Source: Cycas panzhihuaensis (lineage: Eukaryota > Cycadophyta). From it: a stretch of DNA of 64,000 bases. This document shows positions 35,341-45,655 of the stretch, piece after piece. Position numbers and translations under genes: made by a program. Position 1 is the stretch's first letter; every line of letters starts with the position of its first letter. The stretch spans positions 20,026,001-20,090,000 of the forward strand of contig CM041465.1 in the NCBI GenBank assembly GCA_023213395.1, given 5' to 3'. The notes beneath the pieces were generated by a model. That model made no database searches and was not told the DNA's origin. It worked only from the letters and a program-made list of their open reading frames with translations.

Positions 35341-36150
35341 TTTTTTGGAACTCCTTCCTTTTAAAGCAATCCTTCTTGAGGTGAGTGGTCTTATTATAGT
35401 GCTAACACCTGAGCTTACTCTTCTTACCTTTTGACTTTGACCTTAATGTATCCCTAGAGCTTTGTCCTCTATCAATTGTTCTACCCCTTGCTATCATAGC
35501 TTCTAGTGTGAAGGATTCAAGACTAGACTTCCTCCGAACTTCTTCCATCAGCAAAGCACTCACAACAAAATCATATTCTAATTCATTTGTAGTGATAAAA
35601 CTAATTGAGGTGGTAATATTATCCATGGATTCTAGTAATGAGTATAACAATATAACAGACTTGTCCTCATCCTCAATTTTGACATCGATACTAGCCAACT
35701 GATAAATAAGAGTATTAAAATATTTAAATGGTCAATGATTTTTGTATATTCTTTAATCCATAATGAGTACAACTACATCTTCAAGTAGATTTGATTCATC
35801 ATTGATTTGGTCATATACAGGTCTTTTAATCGGGTCCATAATCCTACTGTTGTCTGCTCCCCTACGATGTTAAATAGAACTTCATCTGCTAAGTATAATC
35901 ATATTGTTCTAAGAGCCTTTTTATCTAGATCATCCTATTTATCATCGTCCATCACTATGGGTTTCTTCATTTTGCCTACAAGAGCTCTGTACAAACCTTG
36001 TTGTATAAGTACATCATATGCTTTCAAACTCCATAACTCAAAGTTATTCTTACCATTGAATTTCTCCACCTTAAACTTTGCACTTACTAGTTTCACCATT
36101 TGGTGTAGAAGAAGCCGATACCAAAACCTTCACAAACTCACTGCAAAAAT
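35341..36150 (-). pseudogene. Copia-B gag with zinc knuckle
   Basis: Gag C-terminal part is open at 35402-35698 (KSVILLYSLLESMDNITTSI, EEVRRKSSLESF). The knuckle (about 35355-35405) reads HYNKTTHLKKDCFKRKE with the first Cys followed by a stop and the second changed to Tyr. The N-terminal part lies between 35700 and about 36145. The expected ATG just after the PBS is gone (GCAGTGAG on the element strand). Confidence 0.8.
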
Positions 36151-36156
36151 AAAAGT

Positions 36157-36169
36157 GGCTCTGATACCA
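36157..36169 (-). other. Copia-B primer-binding site
   Basis: The complement of GGCTCTGATACCA reads TGGTATCAGAGCC on the element strand, 2 bp inside the 5' LTR end (AACA). A perfect initiator-Met match. Confidence 0.92.
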
Positions 36170-36171
36170 CT

Positions 36172-36781
36172 TGTTGAGAAGATAAGGTCTTAACCCTTAA
36201 ACTACCACCAAGATCTAAACTATTCTTGTAACTAGTTACAAGAATAAAAACTAAAATTTAACATGCAAGTTCTTAAACTAGAGATAAAATAATAAAATGA
36301 ATAAGAAAGTTGAGTATCATATGCACACCTGATATAACATGGTAAAACCCTAGTAGTGTGCTAGAGAAACATCTACATAGGAAAGATATCAATCTTTATT
36401 ATTGTAGAATGGAGAAAATATACATAATCCTGTAGTAGAGTGCTCACAACAATAATAAACATCCACCTAACTCTTCATAGTACATTGAACACTATCAACA
36501 TAATGAAAAATGCCCTAAATCAGGCTACATGAGAGGGTCATCCAAGGCACAAATCTTGACCATAGAATCTAGTGTATTTTGAGTAAATAACCATGATTCT
36601 CTTCATAATTTAATATACTTTTCAGTGCTAAAATTTTGGGTCAAGGGGAAAACCTATACCCCCTAGCCAATGGGGGCTCCTGCCCCCCTTGGAAGCCCTT
36701 GAGGAAGGTTTGGGGGGGGGAACCGTGCTTCCAACATGTCAAAATTTTAACCTCCAACCATTGTTGTCATGTTACCTAACA
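36172..36781 (-). repeat. Copia-B 5' LTR (610 bp)
   Basis: TGTTGAGAAGATAAGG at the plus-strand left edge and CCTAACA at the right. Colinear with 31482-32130, with a shorter G/C-run segment (36637-36722). Confidence 0.9.
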
Positions 36782-36786
36782 AGTTC

Positions 36787-37210
36787 TTATATGTGAAAGA
36801 CACTTTACTTGGGAGCATCATTGAGGAAGCACTTGGAGGGTTTTAGAGACCATAGAGGAGGTCAAATTTAGCACTTCAAGCATCCATTATAGAGAGTAGG
36901 AGCTTCATTAAAGGAGTCTTGGGAAGTTGGAGGCCCCTTGTGGTATAATTGTATCATTTATTCCTTGTAATTTACCCATTCTTTTCTAGCAGTTTTCTCC
37001 ACCATTAAATAGAGGCTTTTCTAGTTTAATAAAAGTATTACTTTTCTTACCTTGGAGTAATGGCAAGTATGAATAATTTAGCATAGAATTTCCTTTTATA
37101 GGCTCATTCTTGTATTAATGTTATTAGGAACTTTATACTAACACCCTAGGATATCAAGGAGAAAGGTTGATAATTCATTTCTTCATTAATCACACTCTAC
37201 TTTGGGATCA
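36787..37210 (+). repeat. Gypsy-1 3' LTR, second part
   Basis: Continues the 3' LTR after Copia-B and is colinear with about 19195-19612 of the 5' LTR (GGGAGCATCATTGAGGAAGC; ends CTTTGGGATCA). Followed by CTTTA. Confidence 0.92.
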
Positions 37211-39330
37211 CTTTATGTAAATCCTTTAGCTACCAACCTTACCTTATATTTTTTAAGGGTGTTATCTAATCTATATTTATTTTTGAATACCCATTTATTT
37301 TGAACTACCTTTATGCCAAGTGGTAGATCAATGAGTTCCCATGTACTTTTTTTATGAGAGATTTATATTCTTCATTCATTAGATTTCTCTAAATTGTATA
37401 TTTTATAGCTTTCTGGTATAAGAGATGTTCTTCATTAAGAGTAAGGTGTAGTTCTACTAGTTCAAGCTCAGTATATAATGATTCCTACATCCTTACTTTA
37501 TGGGCACTTCAAATACTAGTTTTTCCCACCTCATCTGGTCATATGTCCTTATTGAGTTGACGGGCTTCTTGAGATCCTTGAGTTGGGAATGAGGTTCTTA
37601 TTTCCTCAGCTTATTGATTCTCATCTTATTCATTTAAATGATCATTTTATGAGGAGGATGTTGATGCACCTAAGGAAGATGGTCCTTCTACCATTATTTT
37701 ACCTTTATCAACTGAAGGTGGAGAGGATGATTCTTTCATAATGGCTTTGCCTTTGTCAACTCTGTTATCTTCAAAGGATAGTACTAGATGTATATTTATT
37801 CATTTAGAGTCACAACTTATATCCTCTAAGGCTCTATTATTAGCTTCTAATATTTGAATCTAAATATCATACTTGATAATTTTATTATAGCAGCATGAGG
37901 GTATTTTAGAGTCTAATCTAAGCAGTTGATTCTCTATCTCTACAAAAATGACATCTTTGGTAACAATGTTTTTTTGTTGTGAAGGTATAAATACCTTATA
38001 CCTTTTTTAATCCATAGGGTATCCTACAAAGATACCTTTAAGTACCTTTGGATTGAGTTTATTTTAATCTACATCTAGAATGTAGGTATAGCATATAGAG
38101 CCAAAAATTTTGAAATAGTGAACAATGGGGGCTTGTCCTGACCACTTTTTATTAGGTGATTATCCTTCCTTAGATGGGCTAACAACATTGATGCAATAAG
38201 TTACTATCCATAGGTAGGTAGGCACATTTTTGTATACCAACATAGCTCGAGCCATGTTTATGATTATTCTGTTCATGCACTTGACAACTCCATTTTATTA
38301 TGGGGTACCTACTACTATTATTTGATGTTTGATGCCATTGTCTTAAAGGTAGATTTCAAACTCATGTGAGGTATATTTACCACCATTATCAATTCAAAGA
38401 CATTTAAGTTGATAACCAGACTCTTTTTTAGTATGGGCTTTAAATTCTTTGAATACACGAAAGGCTTCATCTTTCTTGTGTAGAAAAGCTACCCATACTT
38501 TTCTAGTGAAATCATCAATAAAAGAGATGTAATATAACTTTCCCTTGAGTGAAGGAATATATATTTATCTGCATAGATCATAGTGTACCAATTATAGTAG
38601 ATGGATCAATTTCCATTGACCTTTAGGAAAGGGTTATTAATGAGATTTGACAATGATATAAACTTCACATTTGAAGGGCTTAGAGGAGAACTTTGGAAGA
38701 TTTAGAAGAGTGTTATAAAGATGTATAAGTCTATCGATGTAAACATGGCCCATACAAGCATTCCAAAGAGCTTCTGGTGATAATATTAGGTGGGTCAAAA
38801 TGGAGTTAAATATAAATTCTTATTTGAATCAGGGCTTTGGGCACAATAGGCTTCAGAAAATGGAGAGTCATTCGGTTAAAAGAGTTTACCAGAGAGATAT
38901 CTTGTCAAGACCACTCGATTAGTTAGAGGGTGAATGACCTAGAGTGTCTAGTCATTTATGGTTACACTTAGATTAACTCTATGAGAGACAAGTGTGGATA
39001 AGGAGAGAAAGTTTTATTTAAGATTAGGTATGTATAGGACATCAAGCAATGTAAAATCTCTTAAGCCTATGAGTTTCAAGTGAATAATTCTAATTCCTTC
39101 AATAGGTTGCTATGATTTATCAGCTATGTGAATAACTCCTTAAATATTTGAGTCAAATGTTTGATATAGACTATGATTACATGTCATATATTCAGTTACT
39201 CCTGTGTCCATGATTTATTATCCATCAATTGAAGCCACACTATTTACAATTCTAATAGGGCTTGGCATTTATGAAGGGAATTCATAATGGATATATCCAC
39301 ATTAAGCTTCAAAGTATCTCTATGGCTGGT
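37211..39330 (-). pseudogene. Copia-C1 pol, N-terminal part: integrase and RT start
   Basis: This is the other half of the copia pol at 17394-18677. The RT beginning at 37216-37350 reads NKWVFKNKYRLDN and YKVRLVAKGFT up to the Gypsy-1 insertion point. Integrase fragments occupy about 38080-38600 (the conserved D..W..NG-type blocks are visible only in broken frames), and the GAG-pre-integrase part lies about 38700-39250. Decay is advanced. The segment 37360-38000 corresponds to the variable integrase-RT linker. Confidence 0.75.
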
Positions 39331-40463
39331 CAATGGAATTTCATGTTGAAGATCCCTTAATTCTTTGAAAATATACTTGTACAAAACCTATACCACTAAA
39401 GGATTCTTCACAAGTTTCTTCAACATTGTGAGCTCCATGTTTTGGTTGGAACTTGGCCAACTTATAAGTGGTAGTTCTGTAGTCTTTTACAAAGTGTCCT
39501 TTATAGTTATACCAATAACACATAATAGTTTGATTACTAGTCCCTAAAGAAGTACTAGTTTGGCTTATCTGTCTTACTCTTTATTGAGGTGGCTCTTAGC
39601 CTTAAGACTATTGAGGCTGTGACTAAGGGTTTAGTTGACCTTGTGGATAATTTTTTGTGTTTCTTCCTCTTCCTCTTACTCAATTGTTTCCTCTGCCATA
39701 ACAGTGACCTTGATTTTTTGTATAGGAAGCTTCTTCTTCCATCTCAAAGGTTGCATCTAGAAGAGAGTTAGAGGCTACAAAGTTAGTATCAAAAGTCTTA
39801 TCAAATTCTATGAACTTCTCGATAAGTGCTTCGAAGTTAAGTGTCTTCAATATTCCATTAGATTGAAGACTTCCAAGTAAGTTTTTATAATAAGGGACAC
39901 GTAGATATGATTAGATTACGAATACCCAAGTGATGTATTAGGTCTTAAAGTCTTTATCAATTACTTGTTTTATTGGTCAAAGGAGTTTTATTATCTCATG
40001 AGCTTGTCCCTTTTGCATTTTTAATTTGTTCATTTTCAAAATAAGTTAAACAAATTCTTAATCTGACTTTGTATCAAAGTTCTTCTTGAGAACTTCAAGG
40101 ACCTTCTAGGTTATATCATGTTATTCTTCATTAATTAAGTTATGTAATGAGTGATCAGTAACCAACATAATTCCTACATAAATCTTTTCATTATCTATCT
40201 CCCATTGTAGTTTGGCTACAGTATTTATAGGAGCTATTGGAGTAAGTCTACTAGAAATAGATGTTGTAGCTATTACAGGTATAATGGGTGTAGGCTACAA
40301 GTAGGCTCTCCAAAGGCCTTCATACTTTGTAACATTTTTAACTCCAGTGTACTATAAATCCCAAATTTCTTTACCTTTTAATATGTAGTTAGCATTCTAC
40401 TTGAATTGAGATAACATGGTGAGGATGAAGAAGTAGAAGAGATGATAGAAGTATATGCCATTG
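39331..40463 (-). pseudogene. Copia-C1 gag with zinc knuckle
   Basis: Starts near 40463 (MSMAYTSIISS; serine-rich). The capsid part matches Copia-C2: LKGKEIW and KYEGLWR here against IKGKENWNM and KYKGIWR at 51140-51220, and HSLHNLIN against YSLNNLIN. The knuckle at 39470-39520 reads CYWYNYKGHFVKDYRTT; canonical C-X2-C-X4-H-X4-C would need Cys at two Tyr positions. Stops at Gln/Trp positions are frequent. Confidence 0.75.
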
Positions 40464-40504
40464 ACATTGGTGGCTAGTACACCTTACGCAGTAGGGATAT
40501 AGAA

Positions 40505-41060
40505 ATTAATGCTAGGATGAGAATCAAGCAATGATTAAATATGTTTCAATAACTATGAAAAATAAGTATAAGTGACTATACAAGAATGAGACATAATGTA
40601 GATCTAGGAAAGAGTGGTAATGTGTCATGTCACTAACCTCTAACTTATGTCTAAATATAGGTGAGGTTTGAATGCTTAAGGCTTCTAGTATATGATTAGG
40701 GCCTTCACATGTGATACTTGTACTTGTGTTTGGTGATGAAATCCAAGTCATAGTAGAGCTTAAGTACTTCCAGTACTTACCTAGTTCACTAGTGAGTAGC
40801 TATATATCTCCTTTGAAGAGTCAAACGGTACATGTATATTCTATAGCTATGATGGATATTGGACTAGGTTAATTTAATCTCGTATTAAGGTTTTTAGTTT
40901 TCTTATGTGGTTATCAAGATTATCCCTGATTGGAGGTCGTAGGTATGGCTAACTTGTCCCTCCACCACTATTTTGGTTAAGACTAGACCTAGTATAAAAC
41001 TCACACCTCCCTTAGGGCCTAAACTTTAGCTAACCATGGTCTACTTCAACCATGATAAGT
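40505..41060 (-). repeat. Copia-C1 5'-terminal region (LTR/leader), inverted relative to 50290-50760
   Basis: On the minus strand this matches the plus-strand sequence before the Copia-C2 gag. Shared blocks include GATGGATATTGGA, TATATATCTCC, GTACTTGGTGATGAA-type and TGGTTATCAA. No PBS was seen between it and gag, so LTR and leader cannot be separated. 41061-41262 is non-coding; a possible outer LTR edge (TTATACA at 41232-41238) is weak. Confidence 0.6.
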
Positions 41061-41267
41061 GTGTGCACAAGTTAAGAACTGAATGCATAAGTTATACAAA
41101 TGAGATTTCTTTTAACAAATAATATAAGTTATTTCTGAATAACTAAAAACTAAAATGGAAAGTTTCCAAATGTGCTAACTTACCTTTCATGCTTACTTTG
41201 TTATTGTTCTTGCTTTATGTGATGCTTTATGTTATACATGCAAATAGAAAAAACATGCTAGATTTAG

Positions 41268-42449
41268 TGATCTGTTTTTGGATCTTTATTTTTATAATAC
41301 TCTTAAAATGCCTTGTTTTTCATGTTTATAATATTCTTTTAGTAGAAAAATGACTTAAGAGGCTTAAAAAATGCAAAAAAAAGGTGCAACTACAACTGTA
41401 ACCAAGTGCAACTAGCTGCAACTAAGTGCAACTGGGTGACCTACAAGTGTAACTAAGCACAATCGGGTGGTCTACAAGTGAAACTAAGTGTAATCAACTG
41501 GTCTACAAGTGTAAAGAAGTGTAACCATGAAATTTTTAAGTGCAACGACAAGTGTAATCAAGTGCAACTACAGGTGTAACCCTGCTGACTGTAGGCACAA
41601 CCCTGCTGACTGTAGGTGTAACCCTGCAGACTGCAAAAACTGGAAAACGTGAAAATTAAAAATAGTAGCATTTTTGGCAGGCGAAACGAAGTCCATTTTG
41701 CATAGAATTTTAGGAGGATCTTCTTGCATGTGTCCTCTACACGATTAAAGAGAAAAACCTCTTTATTACATGGATTTAAGTAGGTTTTTCTCTAACCATT
41801 TGGAATCCATTGACGAACTAAAAAATAAAAAACCTATTGCAGAAGAAACACGCATTATAAGGTTTTATAATAGAAATATCTCTTGATGGAAGATAAGAAG
41901 AGAGGACACCAGTAGCCATAAACGTAGTACGAAGAGCAATACAAGAGGAAAGATTCTCTAAAATTACTTTCTGTTTGAGAAAGAACGGCTCTAAAAAATG
42001 TAAATTTGTGTAGGAGAGAAAAAATGATGGAAGTGCATAAGGAGTGATAGAGCAATGCCCAAATCCATTTGTGGGGATAGAGAAGGAGCCCAAGAAAGTG
42101 AAGTTACAACTGAGGGAGAAAAATAGTAGCCATAACAATCCAAGAAACAGACACCAACAGAATTCTTCACCAAGAACAGAGATTTTTTGGTTATCAGCAA
42201 CTAAAACTCTATGTATACTTCAGTGTCAGTGGTTCCAAAGAATATGTAACAACTTGAAAAGCACCCAACACTCAATTCTACTCTCTCAATTTGCTGTAGC
42301 AGTCCTTTACATGCTCAATAGAGCACAAACAGAAGGAATTTTATAAGAGAATTCAAAATATCTTCAAATTAATGTAATATTATTGTAAATTTGTTTTGGA
42401 TTTATTTTGATTGGATTAAGTCTTTACTTTTCCATTCAAATTTAGATTA
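41268..42449 (+). repeat. Gypsy-2 5' LTR (about 1182 bp)
   Basis: Starts TGATCTGTTTTTGGATC. Its end (ATTA, expected CA) is placed by alignment with the other LTR and by the 6-bp spacing to the PBS. It contains the GTGCAACT-type array described separately. The long minus-strand frames inside (for example 41818-42138) also occur in the other LTR but have no protein motif. Confidence 0.88.
41382..41632. repeat. Short tandem array in the Gypsy-2 5' LTR
   Basis: Degenerate units of about 10-11 bp around AAGTGCAACT are repeated many times (41382-41575). Three units of about 21-22 bp, ACCCTGCTGACTGTAGGTGT and variants, follow (41577-41632). The same composite array is in the 3' LTR at 47307-47556. 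Confidence 0.8.
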
Positions 42450-42455
42450 AATATT

Positions 42456-42467
42456 TGGTATCTGAGC
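42456..42467 (+). other. Gypsy-2 primer-binding site
   Basis: TGGTATCTGAGC differs from the Met-type TGGTATCAGAGC at one base; 6 bp after the LTR end as in Gypsy-1. Confidence 0.85.
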
Positions 42468-42635
42468 TAGTTTTCTTGAAATCCTTGGGAATTTAAGGAT
42501 TTTTAAAGAGAAAAGAAAAGAAAAACCCTCTTTCTTTTGTTGTGAAAAGTTTTTATGAAAACTAGATTTCAATATTTGTTGACAGGCAAACCTTTAACTG
42601 AACCACTTGAGAAAGAACATAGACAGTGAAGGAAG

Positions 42636-43600
42636 ATGGCTGAGCCAAAGTAAAAGATGGAGGAAAGGTTCATGAAGATGGAGCAAAACCTTGACATACT
42701 AACCTAGCTTATGGTATAAATAGTCTCTCAATAAGTTGCAACTTCTTCTTCAAAAGCCAAAGGCCTAAGGAAAAAAGAAGATGCACCAATGAAAGAGGAA
42801 ACAAATGAAGAGATGGTAGAAGACCAATAAGAAGAAGAAGAAGATGACAATCCATCGGTAATACCACATCCATTCAAGGTAGAGGCAAAACTTGAATTGC
42901 CTATCTATGATGGAACTTTAGATGTCAAAAAGTTAGATGGTTGTATGGACCAACTAGAAACATATTTCTCCATTTATGGGTATAAAGACCAGCAGAAAAT
43001 TACTTTTGCTAAGTTAAAATTATCTAAGCATGCATTAGTTTAGTGGAATGCATATCTTAAATCCTATAATGCAAATAAAATTACTTGGCAACAATTTAAA
43101 ATCCTCATAAAGAAGCAATTATATCCTATTAGGTATGAAGAGCAACAAAGGATTAAATGGCAATATTACCGACAGGAAAGAGGCCAAAATGTCTAAGACT
43201 ATACAACAGAATTTCAAAAGCAAGTTATTGTGTTGGGCATTTCTTTACTGGGTAAAGATATCATGCTGAAGTATATTGGAGGGATGCACTAACATATTCA
43301 GCAAGAACTTCAACTGTTTGAACTTAAATCACTCGATGAAACTAGCAAGAAGGTGATTGCCATAGAAAAGATGAACAAGAAGGTTTTTGCTAAGAGGAAA
43401 AGGTTTGCACTTCAAGAAGGTAGTAACAAACCTTCCCAAGGAAAGAGGTTTCTAGGTAAAGTTGGACAACAACCCATTAGGGTATTTGGTAAGAAGAAAT
43501 AAGCCAATACCACCTAAATCAAAGTCACTTGTACTCATTGCAAGTGAGCAGGTCACAGTATAGAAGATTGTTGGTTCCTACACCCAGAGAAATAACCCAA
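42636..43600 (+). pseudogene. Gypsy-2 gag
   Basis: Starts MAEPK at 42636. After an acidic stretch (EEEEDDNPS) comes the gag domain: PIYDGTLDVKKLDGCMDQLE, TYFSIYGYKDQQKI, ITWQQFKILIKKQLYP, then FQKQVIVLGISLLGKDIMLK. A lysine-rich region leads to a zinc knuckle at about 43530-43575 (C-THC-K.AGH-SIED-C, one stop within). The frame is continuous apart from stops at Gln/Trp codons. Gypsy-1 gag is its clear homologue. Confidence 0.88.
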
Positions 43601-44380
43601 AAATAAGGGAAAAGGTAAAGCTAAAACTGAAGGTAAAGCTTTACTTAACTCTATGGATGATGAAGATGTTTGCAGCATTAAAGGAGCTGGTGAGAACTTG
43701 ATGCTCATGGCTAATATGGAACCTAAAAATAACCATCAACAAGTTGATCCAGAGATTAGAGAGGAGCTCTTCATGGTAAGAATCTAAGTGAAGCAAAGTA
43801 TGGTTGATGCCATCTTTAATGGAGGAAGGCAAAAGAATTTAATCTCAGAAGTATTGATAAAGAATCTGGGATTAAAAAAGCATACACATCCAAAACCATA
43901 TCCTCTTATATGGCTACGAAAAGATTCAGAGTTGTAGGTTACTCACCAATGTAAGTTTAAATTTACAATATCTGAAAAGTTCATTGATGAAGTTGAATGT
44001 GAAGTAGTCCCTTTGGATGTTTGTCAAGTTGTATTTGGCAACCCATATCTCTATGATAGAAATGGATTTCATCATAGGAGGTTGAGAAAGATTTGACTCA
44101 TCAAGGATGGGAAATCATATCTAATCAATGCATCAAACCCACAAAAGAAGATCTCTCTCATATCTTCCCAATAAGCGAAAAGATTGATTAATTCTTGTAG
44201 GAAGTTTGTGCTGCTGATGATAAAACAAAAGGTGGAAGAAAAAGAGAAAGCAGAGTCCCTAATATAGGCACTGGATAGGAAGCAAGTGCAGTAGATTGAA
44301 GGCCTAAGGAATAGGTACAATGATATATTCCAAGAGCCAAAATGACTGCCCCCTAAAAGGGTAATTAAACATGAATTCCA
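43601..44380 (+). pseudogene. Gypsy-2 protease and linker
   Basis: The protease active-site region VDAIFNGGRQKNLISEVL (about 43807-43860) aligns with V(I/L)DTGSQKNLIS. The catalytic Asp has become Asn and the Ser after Gly is Arg, so the enzyme is dead even without the stops. The end motif VFGNPYLYDRNGF is at about 44030-44070. A charged linker (KQKVEEKEKAESL) leads to RT. Confidence 0.8.
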
Positions 44381-45655
44381 GTTGGTTGCTGATTCACCTT
44401 TGCCAAATCTTAGTCTCTACCGAAACTCAATTTTGGAGAATGAAGAGATTAAGAGGCAGATTCAAGAACTCTTAGAACAAGAAGTGATCAAGCTAAGTTG
44501 TTCCCTATGTAGTTTACCTATTGTTTTAGTGCCAAAGAAAGATGGAGGATGGAGAATGTGCATTGACTATCGAGCTTTGAACAAGATCTCCATAAAGAAT
44601 TGACATCCCTTACCATAGATAGATGACTTGTTGGACCAACTACAGTTGGCAAGATATTTCAGTAAATTAGACCTAAAATCAGGCTACCATCAGGTTCAAA
44701 TCTGAGAGGAGGATACTTAGAAGATAGCCTTCAAATTGAAGCAAGGATTGTTTGAATGGTTGGTGATGTTGTTTAGCTTGTGCAACGCACCTGCTACCTT
44801 TATGAGGTTGATGAATGAGGTATTAAGACCCTTTATTAATGACTTTGTAATTATTTATCTAGATGATATTCTGGGTTTTAGTCATACTTGGGAGGAGCAC
44901 CTCCAACATGTCGAATAAGTGCTCAAAGTTCTCCAAGAACAGTAGTTGAAACTAAATCTGAAGAAGTGCAAGTTTGGAAAGTAATCTCTTGTCTTCTTAG
45001 GTTTCATGGTTGGAGGAGGAGAATTGAAGATTGACCCAGCAAAGATTAAAGTCATTCTCAATTGTCCCACACCCAAGACAACCACATAGGTAAGAAGTTT
45101 CATTGGTGCATGTCAATATTTAAGAAAAATTATTTTTAGATTCTCTCAAATTGTAGCACCTCTTCATGCATTGACGGGAGGACATGTAAAGTTTCATTGG
45201 GAGAATGAACAAGAAAAAGCTTTTAAGCTTTTGAAGTAAAAAATTTACGAGGCACCAGTGTTAGCTTTACCCTCATTGCAGAAACCATTTGAATTGGAGA
45301 CTGATGCTTCAAGCTATGCCATGGGAGCAGTGTTGAAGCAAGAAGGAAGACTGATAACATACTATTCTAAGACATTTAATGGAGCTGTCATAAACTACCC
45401 AACTTATGATAAAAAGCTCTATGCATTACACCAAGCAGTGAAGCATTGGAGACCATATTTATTGGGAAAAGAAGTGGTCATCCACACTGACCACAAGCCT
45501 TTGCAATTCTTGCAGACTCAATCCAAATTACAGTAGGCTAGGTACATGAAGTGGATGTCCTATTTGCAGCAGTTTCACATTGTGGTTAAGTACAAGAAAG
45601 GAAAAACAAATAAAATTGTAGACTTGCTATCCAAACCTCCTTAATAATAAGGTAT
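44381..45655 (+). pseudogene. Gypsy-2 reverse transcriptase and RNase H
   Basis: [22 protein letters not shown] (44535-44580), FSKLDLKSGYHQVQI, then LFSLCNAPATFMRLMNEVL and the intact catalytic Y-L-D-D (about 44860-44871). Thumb: LVFLGFMVGGGELKIDPAK. RNase H: FELETDASSYAMGAVLKQEG (45290-45350) with the first catalytic Asp, YPTYDKKLYALHQAVKHWRP (Glu position changed to Lys), and HTDHKPLQFLQTQSKLQ. All in one frame; stops only at Gln/Trp/Arg sites. Apart from these, RT motifs are complete. Confidence 0.92.

Larger units (their letters stand above)
31482..36781 (-). mobile_element. Copia-B: full-length Ty1/copia element in the Gypsy-1 3' LTR
   Basis: Two LTRs (31482-32130 and 36172-36781) flank a minus-strand interior with PBS, gag, knuckle, GAG-pre-integrase, integrase, RT and RNase H. 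The target duplication is GGTTC (31477-31481) versus AGTTC (36782-36786), one difference. Both flanks continue the same Gypsy-1 LTR. Motifs such as LWHQRLGHMSEIGL and HCIFGKQCRL resemble the Tork/Tnt1-type copia lineage (family knowledge; not tested). Gag has lost its start codon. Confidence 0.93.
18678..37210 (+). mobile_element. Gypsy-1: Ty3/gypsy element inserted into Copia-C1, itself carrying two copia insertions
   Basis: The left LTR starts TGATCTAGGAG at 18678, and the 3' LTR ends GGGATCA at 37210. The direct duplication CTTTA flanks the element at 18673-18677 and 37211-37215. Both flanks belong to the same minus-strand copia RT, confirming a single insertion. Removing Copia-A2 (6.9 kb) and Copia-B (5.3 kb) leaves about 6.4 kb, a normal gypsy length. 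PBS, gag, RT, RNase H, integrase, polypurine tract and LTR are in the expected order. It is related to Gypsy-2 (41268-48372) over most of gag-pol. Confidence 0.92.

Noticed and set aside
41818-42138. Hydrophobic minus-strand frame in the Gypsy-2 LTR (and 47740-48123)
   Set aside because: Present in both LTRs only because they are copies; no start context, motif or length conservation, and both are interrupted differently.
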